DNA of 64,000 nucleotides, taken from positions 310,489 through 374,488 of the forward strand of contig QEOQ01000015.1 of assembly GCA_010279815.1 (NCBI GenBank), given 5' to 3'. The notes under the pieces are model-generated. The model was not told where the DNA came from. It made no database searches and worked only from the letters and a program-made list of their open reading frames with translations. The position numbers and the translations under genes were made by a program. Source of the stretch: Brachionus plicatilis. Its lineage: Eukaryota > Rotifera > Eurotatoria > Ploima > Brachionidae. Positions 10,608-22,425 of the stretch are shown here, in pieces. Positions within the stretch are counted from its first letter, which is position 1. Every line of letters begins with the position of its first letter.

Positions 10608-13600
10608 TTAATTTATAAAATTTAAATCGTTGAACAAATCTTGGATAATTTTACGCAGCTTGTATTTAATATTAAAAATGGACATGTAATTATTCGCAAT
10701 AAACATATACATACAAATGTCGAAACTACTGGGAGATTGTTTTTTAAGTTCAAAAAGCCTTTTGACTCTCTTTTTGTGCGCTTCTTCGAATTCGATCAGT
10801 GGCACAATGCGGTCAATCTTCTCCACAATTTCCTGGTCAATTTTTTTATCTCTCTCGCCAAAACTCTTTGCCAGAATAACACTTTTCAGACTGCATTTTA
10901 AGCATCCATCCGAATCGCATCCAAAACAGACATCATCATCTGCGCCAGTGTTCACATACGGCTCCTCTGCTATTTCCACAGCCATCAAGCTAATTCGAAT
11001 AGGAACTGTAAAATTTTCAAAATTTACTGCCACTTTGTTTCTGTCATAAATTTTAATAAACTCCCTATCATCCAACATTTCCAAACTGACCAAATTTCTT
11101 CTATATAAATATTCCAGCTCATAATTTGATAAATCACAATCAAAATATTTTCTAATTTCCTTCAGACCAATGCTGGACTTGGCCCTGTTGAGGTTGAACA
11201 AGATTACAGCTGTGTCTATTGACGAATGCAGGCTGAGAGTCTGGCGCTCTTTGGACAACGAGGACAAGAGCGAGTAGAACGCTCTGGTCGGTGTAAACCT
11301 ATTGGGCTGAAAGGTGTGCCAACCAATCTTTCCAATCAGATTGGCGCCAGTACATGAGCGCGAAATCAAATTCATGCAAATATAGCAAGTAGATCTGATG
11401 GACAAATTTGGATGACTCTCGGCCAGCTTTACCAAATGACTGGCGAAGTCAAATAAATTTTTGAAAATTTTATAGCTTACTCTGGAAATGTAGCGGAAGC
11501 CATCTTCGTTGATTGCCAACGAGCTCACGGACCACAGAGCTGACTTTAGCTGCTTAACACCTACTTTGCTGTTGATGGCGTTTTTGATCAAGTCCAACTG
11601 TTCAATTGTTTTGGTGTCCAGAAGAGTGCTTTTGAAAAAATGCTTGCAAACCAGTCTAGTGAGTGCAGTGTTTATGTGGAATGGCAGGAAAATTCGAGAA
11701 TGGGCATATGTGATGTGGGAGTAGTTGCGATTCAGGTCGCTGGTCAGACGATAGATTTTGCATGATTTTTTGTTCGTCTGCGATTCTTCACCTATAAAAT
11801 CTTCATCAAAATACTCTCTATCATCAAGTTCATTGCAAAAGTTGGAATTTATCGCATGGTAATCAAACAATTTGCGTTCAGTTAGCTTGAAAAACATTTT
11901 GTCCAAATTGGCAGCGTACCATTCTTTTAAAATATCATCAACTTTGTTCATTTCCATACTTTTTAAACTTTGGTAGCTTAATTTCAAGCGAAAAATTAAA
12001 AAATTCAATTTTGTCTTGAGTATTTTAGACTTTTGAATAATCCATGTATTTTTAAAGCTTTCCAAATTTTCTATTTCGTCCATTAACTCATCAACAAAGT
12101 CAATTCTTTGACTGAGATAGTATTCGATGTGAACCAACTTCAAATTTATTATAAGTCGAAATGATTCTTTGACTTGGTCACTTTGATTGTCCAATGTCAC
12201 GTGTCTAATTGAGCTCATGGACTGAATTAAAATTTTGACAAAAAAAACCTCAAATTTTAAATTATTGGCGCGAAATAAATTCAGAAAAAGTCTGAGGATG
12301 TAGAGCTTGAGCTCGTTGTATTGCATGGTCAGACTCGGATCGCCTTGCTGATAAATTGAATTAAGACAAAGACACTTTTCGAGTACTAGACGACATGGCT
12401 GGGACACATAAAAATTAAAAACACTAACAATTAATTTTATAAAAGACAGATCTTTGCTTTTTTCGACCAAACCAAGTATGGTGTCATGCATGTTGAATTT
12501 AATGAGAACTTCGCTTCCTTTTTGGCTGGATGTTAAGTGTGCCAGCAACAAAATGTAAATGCCAACCGGGGACTCTTTGACCACTGGTTTGCTACATTTC
12601 TGCTCACTGAGCTCGCTGAACTCTTTTTCAATGTAATTGATTGAATTTTGTACCAATTGATTTAGATATTTTTCATTTAGATGCGGGTTGGTGAGACAAA
12701 AGTCAAGCAGGTAACAACCGGAGCATGCGATCTGGTCAAAGTTGTTGATGCTTGGCTGAAATGATGAATATGAGAGGCGGGAGGGTGGCAAATTTGTTTT
12801 GTTTGGAAGTGTTGTGGTGTTTGTAGGCGAAAAAAAATTGAATAATTTTTTAAAAAATTTCTTTATTTTTTTGTTGTCGAACAAATTTTTTAATTTTGAA
12901 TTTAATTCAATGGCATATTCACTGGGAGAGAATCGAGGATGAAAGCTGGACTCGGTTATGATGTAAACCTCGAATAGTTTTATGATCTCAAGCCAGTTCC
13001 ATTTGATTTTGTTTTCCATAGTCAAATAAGCATCTGAATCCATCACTTGAGTCTGGTCGATTTGTCGAGATAATTGTTCGTCTAGGCTTTTCGAATCATT
13101 TTTGGAGAATAATGTTCCAAAAAATGAAAAACTAAAAAAAAATGTTTTTTTTTTAATATATTAATGTTACGGCATAAACGTAATTTTACAATAAATTACG
13201 TTAATGTAAAATTAGGAGAATTTACGTGAAACTAAAAAAGGCTAAAGAGTGTGCATTTTTTGGCTATATTGAGTAATGTAATTCTTTAATTTAATTTTGG
13301 TGAAATTTGAATGAAAAAAATAAAATTGACTTTTTTTGGCATTTTGAAGTTTATGATCAATTTTTGATGCTCAAAATGATCAAATCAAACTTGAACTATT
13401 AAATAAATTGTTATTTCTTAATAGAAGTTATGCAGAGATACATTTATGGATTTAACATACTATGTTAAATAAAAAATTAAACTCTGAAATATCAAAATGC
13501 AAAATGCACATCATCGAAATGATGCTATTTTAAGTGAATAATTTTTTGTAGACTTTTGCAGATTTTACCTTTAGATTTAACAAAGTATGTTAAAACTAAA

Positions 13601-16600
13601 AATTTACCTCTGCACTAATTCTATTAAAAATGAAAATTTATTTTATAGTTATAGTTTGATTTTATAATTTTGAGCATCGAAAGTTGATCATAAACTTCAT
13701 CTTGTTCTTTTTTTTCGAAATTTTTAATTATTTTGGTTTGAAATGGAAGAAAATAGTAAAAAAGATAAAATATCAAAAAAAATTTTTTTATAATTTTATT
13801 AGAATTTCATTAAAATTTTTAAATTCAAAATGTTGGGAAATTTTTTATTTAGTTTTTAATATGATTAAAGTCATTAAAATAAAACATTTAATGACTTTAA
13901 TCATATTAAAATCAAACGCCAATTATAATAAAAGACAATTTAATGAATTATTCGAAAATTAAAACTATTTAAATTTTAAGTCGTCACAAAATTTAGTTAA
14001 ATCTCATTTAATGCATCGCTCTAAAGTAAAAAAAAATCATCAATTAATAAATAAATTTTATCAGTAAAAAAACTTAAAAAATCAATTATTTACTTTCAAA
14101 ATAAAAAAATTATTGATTTTTTATTTTTAATTTTATTGCTTACTAATATTTTTGATCTCTTTTTTAGTTACCTCTTAGTGATAGTGATCTCTTTTTTAGC
14201 TCCTCTTATATTACCTAAAGGCATATGATTATCGCTTCAGTAAAAATAATAAAATTAATCAGTAAATGTAATATTTTATTCAATAAAAATTATTATCTCA
14301 TCAGTAAATTTTATTAAGAAAATTATTTTCAGAAAATTGTTTATTTGCCAGCAAAATTATTTTTTAGCTAATAATAATAACAAAACGACATCATCTGAGC
14401 AGCGCATAAGTTATTATCGTAGCGATGATACTGACGTTGAAGCTGAAGAAATCGAGGCACCTGTTTATAAGAAAACGCGTGGCGTTGGAAAAATATACGA
14501 CCCTCAATGCACTTTTGAAACCGAGTCCGGAGCGTGTGGGCCTGAACGCCCGAAAAATGCTAAAGGGAACTCATCAAACAGTAATTTTACTGTCAGTTAA
14601 CTAAAATTCAATAAATTTACTGAATAAATAAATATTTTTGCTATTCCTTTTTAATTAATTTACTGAATTGGATTTATTGATTTAATAATATTATATTAAA
14701 TGAACATTCAATTATTTTTTTTGAAATTATTACTATTATTTTGCATTATATTACAAAATAAATTTTACTGCAGATTAAAATACTTTTACTCAGAAAATTC
14801 ACTGAATAAATAAATATTTTGATATTTCTCTTTAATTAATTTACTGAAGTATATTCACTGATTAATTATATATTATTTTACTGACCATATAATATCTTGT
14901 CTTCCTAAATTTATGTGGCATGCTTCAGCTGTAAAGGAATCAAATTATTCTTGACTAGATGACTATTCGCCGTTTGAACCGAATGCAATTCCTGAAATTA
15001 TTCTATTAAATTATTAAACAGTAATTGATTAAAATTTTTTAGACATTTAATTTTTTAAAGTAACAATTAATCAAAATTTATGCCGGTTAATTATTCTTAT
15101 TTATAATTAAAAGTAGTAAAAAGTTCATAGAATTAATAGAAATTAGTTCTTTTTAATTAAAAAAATATCCTTTAATACTTTTTAGTTCTATGTAATATTA
15201 ATAATTAAAACTTAATCTTCTAAATGACAACTTCTTCTTTTACAGCGGTTCTAATAAAATCGTAACGCCGCTTGGCCGGCCGGCGCGGCCTCGGCCATTT
15301 TGTCGGCCCGGCGCGGCCTTTAAACGGCGTCGGCGCGGCCGGCCTGGTCGGCCAAGTTGTTCGGCCTAGTCGGCCAGGATAATCGGCCATGTGTTCGGCC
15401 TAGTCGGCCATGTCGGCCAGGGTGTTCGGCCTAGTCGGCCAAGTTGTTCGGCCTAGTCGGCCAAGTTGTTCGGCCTAGTCGGCCATGTGTTCGGCCATGT
15501 CGGCCAGGGTGTTCGGCCATGTCGGCCAGGGTGTTCGGCCTTGCCGGCCATGTGTTCGGCCATGTCGGCCAGGGTGTTCGGCCTAGTCGGCCGAGTTGTT
15601 CGGCCTAGTCGGCCAAGTTGTTCGGCCTAGTCGGCCAAGTTGTTCGGCCTAGTCGGCCAAGTTGTTCGGCCTAGTCGGCCAAGTTGTTCGGCCTAGTCGG
15701 CCAAGTTGTTCGGCCTAGTCGGCCAAGTTGTTCGGCCATGTCGGCCAGGATGTTCGGCCATGTCGGCCAGGGTGTTCGGTCAAGTTGTTCGGTCTTGTCG
15801 GCCGGGTGTTCGGCCAGTGTAAAAATTTAAAAGCATGTATGATAAGAATCAATTATCTATTTGAAAAAATTTTCAATATTAACCATAAATTTTTTTTTAT
15901 TTTTAAAAATTAAAAATTCAACTTATATTTAGATTGAATGTTGAAGCTAATGTTTAGTGAAGGAATGAAATTAAATTATTTGAAAAAACACTATTGGAAC
16001 ATTCCAAATGGCCATTTTATTGGGCTTTAATCATTCGGCAGCTATTAGTTCAACATTCAATCTAAATATAAGTTGAATTTTTAATTTTCTAAAATAAAAA
16101 AAAATTTATGGTTAATATTGAAAATTTTTTCAAATAGATAATTGATTCTTATCATACATGCTTTTAAATTTTTACACTGGCCGAACACCCTGGCCGAACA
16201 CATGGCCGACAAGGCCGAACACCCTGGCCGACATGGCCGAACACATGGCCGACAAGGCCGAACACCCTGGCCGACATGGCCGAACACCCTGGCCGACATG
16301 GCCGAACACCCTGGCCGACATGGCCGACTAGGCCGAACAACTTGGCCGACTAGGCCGAACAACTTGACCGACTAGGCCGAACAACTTGGCCGACTAGGCC
16401 GAACAACTTGGCCGACTAGGCCGAACAACTTGGCCGACTAGGCCGGCCGCGCCGACGCCGACGCCGTTTAAAGGCCGCGCCGGGCCGACAAAATGGCCGA
16501 GGCCGCGCCGGCCGGCCAAGCGGCGTTACGATTTTATTAGAACCGCTGTAGATGACGATTAATATATTTTAATTGATAATGATTTAATATGCTTTAAAAA

Positions 16601-19506
16601 GTAATGAAAATTCTGACAATACCAAATTTATGCAATACTGGTCTCTAATAATTTTTTTTTTTCATATTTTGTAATTTATTTATTTATCAATTGAATTAGC
16701 CTCTTTTAGGAGAAATAAAATTAAAAAAGAATTAAAAAAAAATAATTTGGGTTGTAAAATCATTCAATTCGATCGTTTCAATTCAGAAGACTTTGAATAG
16801 CTTTTTCACTACAAGGAATAATTTAGTTCTGTAAAATATTTTATTCTAAGAAAATTTGCTAAATGTATTAATATAAGTCTGCAAAAACTCTGCAAAGTAA
16901 TAACACAGTAGAAAAGAATACCTTATAATTAAATAAATTTTTTGCCGTAATTTTTTTTTTGTTTATAAATATTGTTCATATCACTTACAACGAAGAAGAC
17001 AAAGAATGTAGAAAAATCTTATCCTAGAGATGGCCAAAGATAAAAGCCAGATTAAACTTGGACTTTCAGATATGTTCAAAAATAAATTGGGACTTGTCGT
17101 GGCAAATGAGGGAAAATTTGGTGGTGAAAAAACTGATGAAGTAAGATTTAACTTAAATTTATTTATTTTATATTTTTTTACATTTTAATGATTTATTTGA
17201 CATAAATTTTATTCAAGATTTTTAAATATTTTTATGAAGTAAAAAAAAAATTGTGTGCTAAATTTTAATTTATTTTAAGTTAAAATATATTTTTTCGTAA
17301 TTTGTAATTTAAAAGTATTTACGTAGCTAAAAGATTAATTAACCATTAAAATTATTAAAAATAAAAAACCATCCAAATAATAAAATATTCAAAATTAAGT
17401 GCAACTAATCATTGTCTTTAGAGCTTTTTACGAAACCAAATTATTTCTTTTAGTAAAAAAGTTATTTAATTTAATTTCACAAGTTGAGTTAATATTCTTA
17501 TAAAAAATTTAGAAAATAATAAAAGGTGTTAAATTTTTACACATTAAAGATTAAAAAAAAAAGGATCTTCATTTTTTGTATGTTCCTTTAATTTTCTCAA
17601 AATAATTTAAAATAAATAATAATTACGTTTGATTCTGGCCAGCTAGTTGACCTTCTGATATTTGAGAGTTTAAAATTTCGAGTTCGACTTGAGATTTTTT
17701 GGAGCTCAAAAATCCAGAATTGGCCAAAAACTGCTGAGAATAAAATCCCAAATTGGCCAATTTATCTGCAGGTATTTGCAGTCCATTTTTTAGCATTTCC
17801 TTTTTAGAACTAAAATCAGTCACATAATTTATGACATCTCTTTCGCGTTCTTCTGAATCCAGCAGTTTCATATAGGAAATTAGACTCAACTTTTTCATTT
17901 CATTGTACACACTTTTCTCCGAGTTGTAAGGGCCGGAATCCGGATCCCCATGAGTAAAATCGTCGATACAGTACTCGTTGTAAAAGAGTGTATTTATCAT
18001 ATAGTAGAGCTCAGCGAACAAATTCACGGTTTTTAGACTTATAGAGGCATACTTTTGCACAACGTGACCAGTATCCTTGTTTTCGGCACAAAAAGTTTGC
18101 ATAAAAGACACTGGCAGCCCAAAATACAGATCCAACAAAAACTCAAAAATGCCTATTTCGGCCATAAATTTCAACAAAAAAACCTTATAGATCAAACACA
18201 AGTTTAAGCTTGACGAATAAGTCGATATCTTATTGTCGATGGCCAAATTGGTCATGTTAGATTGGCTGGAGAACGAGTCCAATGGTTCAAATAGACATTC
18301 ACATTCCTGATTGACCAAGTCGTCTTCTAGCAAATTTGCCAGCACCGAACATGATGTGCTCACAGAAGACGAACGATTTGTCCAACCCCGAGACTTAAAA
18401 AGCTCCGGTGACAATTTTTCTATTGAAAAAAGACGATGCAAAAGTTCTATTAGAGAATTTAAAATTAAAATTTCCCGCTCGGTACTCTTGGTACCGGGGA
18501 GCAGATTTTGATTTAAATTGCGCTTGTTAGCCTTCGAAAACCAGCTCAAAGGCGAGAACAACAGTTTGACTATTTTGGCATCATTCAGGTTCAGTATCAT
18601 GAGACCATTGTAGCTTTTCATAAAGGTAAAAATTATGGTTAGACTAATGTTCACAATGTTCTCGATTTTGGGCTCGAGCGGGCCCTCTGGGTCCTTCGAA
18701 CTGCCGTAACTTAGCGGCACAAAGTCTGTGTCGACTAGAGGAGAAATAATGTAGGACAAAAGATGTGGCAAATTTACCAAATTTCTGCATTCTGGATATT
18801 CTAGTGTTTTTATGAAGCTCTGAATTATGACTTCCACACAAAAATCAGACTCTGGTGTTGCATTGAACAAAAAATCAATGAGAATGCTAAAAAGTTTGCA
18901 TTCACAGGCAAGCATTGGTCGGACATGGGCGATTTCTAGTAAAGTTTCTACAACTAAATTGTTCAAGCTGCACCGGGGATCTTCAATTACTGCCATCAGG
19001 CAGTAGACAATTGAAGGTGATAAAAATTGTTTATACAGCTGGACCAAGAGACGGATGTATTCAATGGATAGGACAGCATCTTGTTCTGTTGGTTTAAGGT
19101 CTATAAGTCGAATTATGAAGTTGTTTATGCTGAATTGTTGGAATTTGGAGTTGAATGTGTCAATGTGAGACAGGTAGAGGATTAGACGGAGAGATAGAAG
19201 CCGTATTTTGGAAGATTCAAGTTGAACTATGTTCAAGAGAAGAGCTGGACAAATTGTTTCCAAGTGTTGGGTTAATTTTTCCACAAGTGAGATCTGTGTT
19301 TGGTTTGATTGTTTGAAATTAGAGATGAATGAGTTGGAAAATGATTCTAAAAAGTTAATTTTGGATTCGAGGTGGAGTTTGGTGTCGGAACCAAGTCGAA
19401 ATACGTCCGCAAATTCAGTGATTAGTGCTTCGATTGGTTTCAAAGGTGGTTTGGCTGCTCGATTTTTGTAGTTGAACGAAATGTTGGAGCTAAAGCGTCT
19501 GCTCAT
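10608..19506 (-). CDS. RICTOR: RICTOR, scaffold subunit of mTOR complex 2
   Basis: RICTOR defines mTORC2, which phosphorylates AGC kinases such as AKT. Two large exons, 19506-17627 and 13131-10608, are separated by a 4495-bp intron. The split codon AC|T joins in phase and gives 1467 aa (human 1708). The N-terminal helical-repeat region is recognisable at residues ~60-300 (SSKIRLLSLRLILYLSH, SPSIVYCLMAVIEDPRCSL, LVVETLLEIAHVRPML). The conserved C-terminal armadillo block is at about 1150-1240 (LKSALWSVSSLAINEDGF, LSIRSTCYICMNLISRS, IGKIGWHTF). The less conserved phospho-rich tail of vertebrates is mostly absent, which accounts for the shorter length. Start MSRRFSSNIS fits a single N-terminal exon. 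The intron hosts several mobile elements, including the GGCC foldback. The gene looks intact. Confidence 0.9.
13338..13706. mobile_element. Diverged MITE related to the GGCATCTTGAAGTT family
   Basis: The left end is GGCATTTTGAAGTTTATGAT, and the right arm mirrors it (ATCATAAACTTCATCTTGTT). Flanks are CTTTTTTT at 13330-13337 and 13707-13714, consistent with an 8-bp duplication but low in complexity. The interior includes a shorter inverted repeat around AAATGCACATCATC. It inserted into the RICTOR intron. Confidence 0.6.
13854..13911. repeat. Perfect 25-bp hairpin with 8-nt loop
   Basis: The arms 13854-13878 (TTTTAATATGATTAAAGTCA, continuing TTAAA) and 13887-13911 are exact reverse complements around the loop ATAAAACA. 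There is not one mismatch, unlike the decayed foldbacks around it. It would be a perfect stem in the antisense of the RICTOR intron. Confidence 0.8.
14337..14600 (+). pseudogene. Possible transposase N-terminal fragment
   Basis: The 87-codon ORF has an acidic stretch (DDTDVEAEEIEAP), then VYKKTRGVGKIYDPQCTFET. This loosely resembles the start of MULE/FLYWCH-type transposases, where a basic segment precedes a C2H2-like or FLYWCH domain. It is flanked on both sides by CAGTAAA/TTTACTG short repeats, including a partly duplicated TTTACTGAATAAATAAATAT block at about 14608 and 14800. No catalytic region is present. Base composition is higher in GC than the surroundings, which is why I think it was coding. 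Function is unproven. Confidence 0.35.
15243..16548. mobile_element. GC-rich foldback transposon with GGCC tandem-array arms
   Basis: Terminal inverted repeats start CAGCGGTTCTAATAAAATCG and end in the exact complement. TA flanks both sides (15241-15242 and 16549-16550), the target duplication of the Tc1/mariner/pogo superfamily. Inside the terminus lies a GC block rich in GGCCGGCCGGCGCGGCC. Then come arrays of a ~19-20-bp unit built on GTTCGGCCTAGTCGGCCAA with ATG/AGG variants, at about 15340-15815 on the left and 16175-16445 on the right, in opposite orientation. AT-rich inner arms (15816-15945 and 16040-16174) also pair, leaving a loop of only ~95 bp. No real ORF exists; long frames through the array are artefacts. 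It is non-autonomous. GC content is far above the rest of the window. It lies in the RICTOR intron. Confidence 0.9.
17030..17140 (+). CDS. Isolated exon-like ORF in the RICTOR intron (plus strand)
   Basis: The ATG at 17030 opens 37 codons (MAKDKSQIKLGLSDMFKNKL, continuing GLVVANEGKFGGEKTDE), followed directly by a strong donor, GTAAGA. An in-frame stop lies just upstream at 17009, so this could be a first coding exon. The codons are higher in complexity and GC than the flanks. I could not find a following exon before the RICTOR exon at 17627. I do not recognise the product. It may be a captured gene fragment, a 5' exon remnant of a transposon, or a nested gene whose remainder has been lost. 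Confidence 0.3.
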
Positions 19507-20194
19507 TTCACTCTAACATCTAAAATTAACTTTTATTTTAGAGATTATTTTTTTTTCTTAATTAAACAAGATAAATGCGGACTTTTGCAATTTTCCAATA
19601 TCTAAATCTAGCTTTTTATCTAAAATTTTTGAAATAATTTTTTAGAATTAAAAAGCAATTATAAATTCATGTGCTTGACATAGAAAATATTTTAGATAGG
19701 ATTAAAAATTTTGAAATATATTAAAAAAATTTGGAGGGAGGATTTTTTTATTATAAAAAATTTTTTTGTTAATTTTATCTAAATAAAATGGTGTGATTCT
19801 CTCAATCAAAATTCCCTGTTTCATCTGAAATAAAATTTTCAGTGATTCATTGAACAAAGTATTTTTGTAAAATAAAAAGACACGTAAATTAACTTTTAAC
19901 TCATATATTTTTTTCAAATCAAAATTGCATTACATGAAAATTTAACTCTCTTCTTTTATTTTGATCACTAAAATTTATTACTTAAGCCTGCAATTTTTTA
20001 GTGATTAATTTTGACAGAACTAGGCTTATGAGATAACCCTTTTATTTTAGATAAAAAAATATTTCAAAATAAAAATTAGCAAATAATATATTATTTAATA
20101 ATATTTAATAATAATAAATTAATTGCTTTTAAGCGACTTTTTTGGTAGACTTTAAAAAAAAATTAAGCAATTATTTTGACTCAAAGAACTCTTA
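19507..20194. other. RICTOR upstream region up to the pogo element
   Basis: AT-rich and without coding sequence that I can support. It must include the RICTOR promoter. The TA dinucleotide at 20193-20194 is the left target duplication of the transposon. Confidence 0.5.
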
Positions 20195-21807
20195 CCGTAA
20201 ACCTTCGCACACAATTGCGCAATTATAGTACATCGTGGCCACATAGTTACATGTAATTATAACTGAGAGAAGGGTGTTTTTTTACCTCATATAATTACAT
20301 GTAATTATATCTAAAATTTAAAAAAAATTTCATTGAATTTTATCGAATACATGTATAAAAAGATTTATATTTTCAAATTCTAAAATAAATAACCAATTTT
20401 TTAATAATATTTTTGTCTAAATGTTATAATGGTTCGTTCTCCAAATCAAGAAACTCCTATATTGAAAAAAAGAAAATCTTTTCCTCTTAAGTTTAAGCAA
20501 AAAGCATTAATAGAGCTTGAAAAAAATAAGAATAATGTCCAAAATACAGCAGAACGTTTAGGAATTAGTAGACAATGTCTCATGAATTGGAGAAATCAAA
20601 AGGTTAAAATTATAGAGTCAAAAAATAAAACCGTCCGCCAGCGTCTGCCTCCAACTACAAATAAAGCTTTGAACCCAGACATGGAGAACACATTAGACCA
20701 ATGGTTAAAAGAAAATAGAGAAAGATGCATTTGTATTTCAGGGTTTGCAATTAAGGTTAAAGCAATAGAAATTATGAAAGTACAAAATACAGTTAATAAT
20801 TCGCCATTTAGGGCTAGTGATGGTTGGCTATCTAACTTTTTAAGAAGAAAAAATCTAACACTTCGGCGAATTACAACTACTGGTAGAGATTTGCCTCACA
20901 ATAGTCAGGCAGTTATCAAAGAATTTATTGATAATTGTAACAACTTGTTCACAAACGTCAACCGTGCACAAATTGTTAATATGGACGAAATCGGAGTATA
21001 CCTTGATATTCCTTCAAACTATACATACGACTATAGAGGTAATTTTAAAATCTTAAAATTAAATAACTTTTGTCTAATTTCTCTTAAAATTTAAAGGAGC
21101 AAAACGCGTAAAAGCTTCTACTTCAGGGAATGAGCGCTCGAGAATGTCATTAGCCGTCTCGTCGGCTGCAAACGGTAATAAATTACCAATTTATGTTATC
21201 ATTCCACGTAGGACTGAGCTACCAGAATATGATTCCCCTGAAAATGTTGCGATTGCTTACAAAACTGGAGCAACTTTCAATGATGATATGATTATTGATT
21301 ATGTTCGTAGAGTTGTATTATCTTACAAAAACCATTGTGGATTCGAAAAAATTTATTTGATTATTGATCATGCAAAATGTCATTTAACGCTGAAAGTGAA
21401 ACAATATTGCAACGATAATAATATAGAACTCTTTTATATTCCACCACGGTTGACTAATATTTTGCAACCAGCCGATGTTATGTGGTTTAGATCATTTAAA
21501 AGGCGTTACCACGAAATGTGGACGGATTGGTTTATGAACGGCTCACATTTGGTCAGAATTTAGCGTTACAATTCTCAGAGAGAGTTTTGATAAATGTGGA
21601 ATTACTTCATCCGATTCTTTTCATACCATTTTAACTCAAATGCTTGCTAGAAATGAACTAATTGCTGATGTTGTCGATGACATTCAAGATGCAGACGAAA
21701 TCGATGGATTTGATCCAGATAATCTTTCTGAAATATTTGATGACATAGATTTGGATGATCTAGATGAGCTTGACTTAGGGCTAGAAGAAACTGAGGACGA
21801 ATTGGAT

Positions 21808-22008
21808 CAAGAGGCTGAACCAGATATACAACAAGAGGATGAACCAGATATACAACAAGAGGCTGAACCAGATATACAACAAGAGGATGAACCAGATATA
21901 CAACAAGAGGATGAACCAGATATACAACAAGAGACTGAACCAGATATACAACAAGAGACTGAACCAGATATACAACAAGAGCCTGAACCAGATATACAAC
22001 AAGAGACT
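21808..22008 (+). repeat. 24-bp coding tandem repeat (EPDIQQE) in transposase tail
   Basis: Eight near-identical 24-bp units (GAACCAGATATACAACAAGA plus a variable final codon) encode E-P-D-I-Q-Q-E-x, with x = A, D, T or P. Near-identity at DNA level shows recent expansion. The same units read in other frames create shadow ORFs, which I ignored. Confidence 0.9.
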
Positions 22009-22239
22009 GAAGAAGAAAAGCAAAAAAGAGAAGAGAAAAAAAGAAAGCTAAAGGAATTGAGAATTAAACTTTATGAAAGAATTCACAAACAAGCTGAACA
22101 TAACTTGCAAAAAAGACGAAGAATAGCTAACATCGAAAACCAACCAGGTACATCAGGAACGGCTCACATAGAAACAGATGAAGATACTCAAAATGAACTA
22201 GTTGATAATCAAGTTGAAAGTCAAACAAATACTCGAGTT

Positions 22240-22425
22240 AGTGGTAAAGGAAGCAGGGGAGGCAGAGGTGGTCAAATTGGAACTAGAGGTGGTCAAAGTC
22301 AACGTGGAACTAGAGGTGGTCAGAATCAACGTGGAACTAGAGGTGGTCAGAATCAACGTGGAACTAGAGGTGGTCAGAGTCAACGTGGAACTAGAGGTGG
22401 GCGCAGGGGAAGACCTCGTGGAAGT
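22240..22425 (+). repeat. ~27-bp coding tandem repeat (RGTRGGQ) in transposase C-terminus
   Basis: At least four units of CAACGTGGAACTAGAGGTGG plus GTCAGAAT encode RGTRGGQ(N/S)Q, an RGG-box-like basic tail ending RRGRPRGS (AT-hook-like). It suggests a nucleic-acid-binding tail attached to the transposase. Confidence 0.85.

Larger units (their letters stand above)
13132..17626. other. RICTOR: Giant intron of RICTOR filled with mobile elements
   Basis: The donor reads GTAATT at 17626 and the acceptor ends in TTTTTTTTTAG at 13132 (minus strand). Its contents are annotated separately: a MITE, a perfect 25-bp hairpin, a small transposase-like ORF, the GC-rich foldback and an isolated plus-strand exon-like ORF. 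CAGTAAA/TTTACTG-type short repeats cluster at 14230-14890. Confidence 0.85.

Noticed and set aside
10641..11724. Plus-strand ORFs opposite RICTOR exon 2
   Set aside because: Antisense shadows of a conserved RICTOR frame.
13684..13962. 92-codon ORF in the RICTOR intron
   Set aside because: It runs through A/T homopolymers and across the perfect hairpin. Composition is indistinguishable from the intronic background.
16081..16375. Open frames of 77-93 codons through the GGCC array on both strands
   Set aside because: They are produced by the repeat having no stops in several frames (R-P-C-R-P-G and G-R-H-G-R type periodic peptides), not by coding selection.
15340..16445. Regularly spaced GGCC repeats resembling a CRISPR array
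   Set aside because: Units of ~19-20 bp are contiguous with no unique spacers, occur in both orientations as arms of one foldback, and the genome is animal. It is a transposon arm array.
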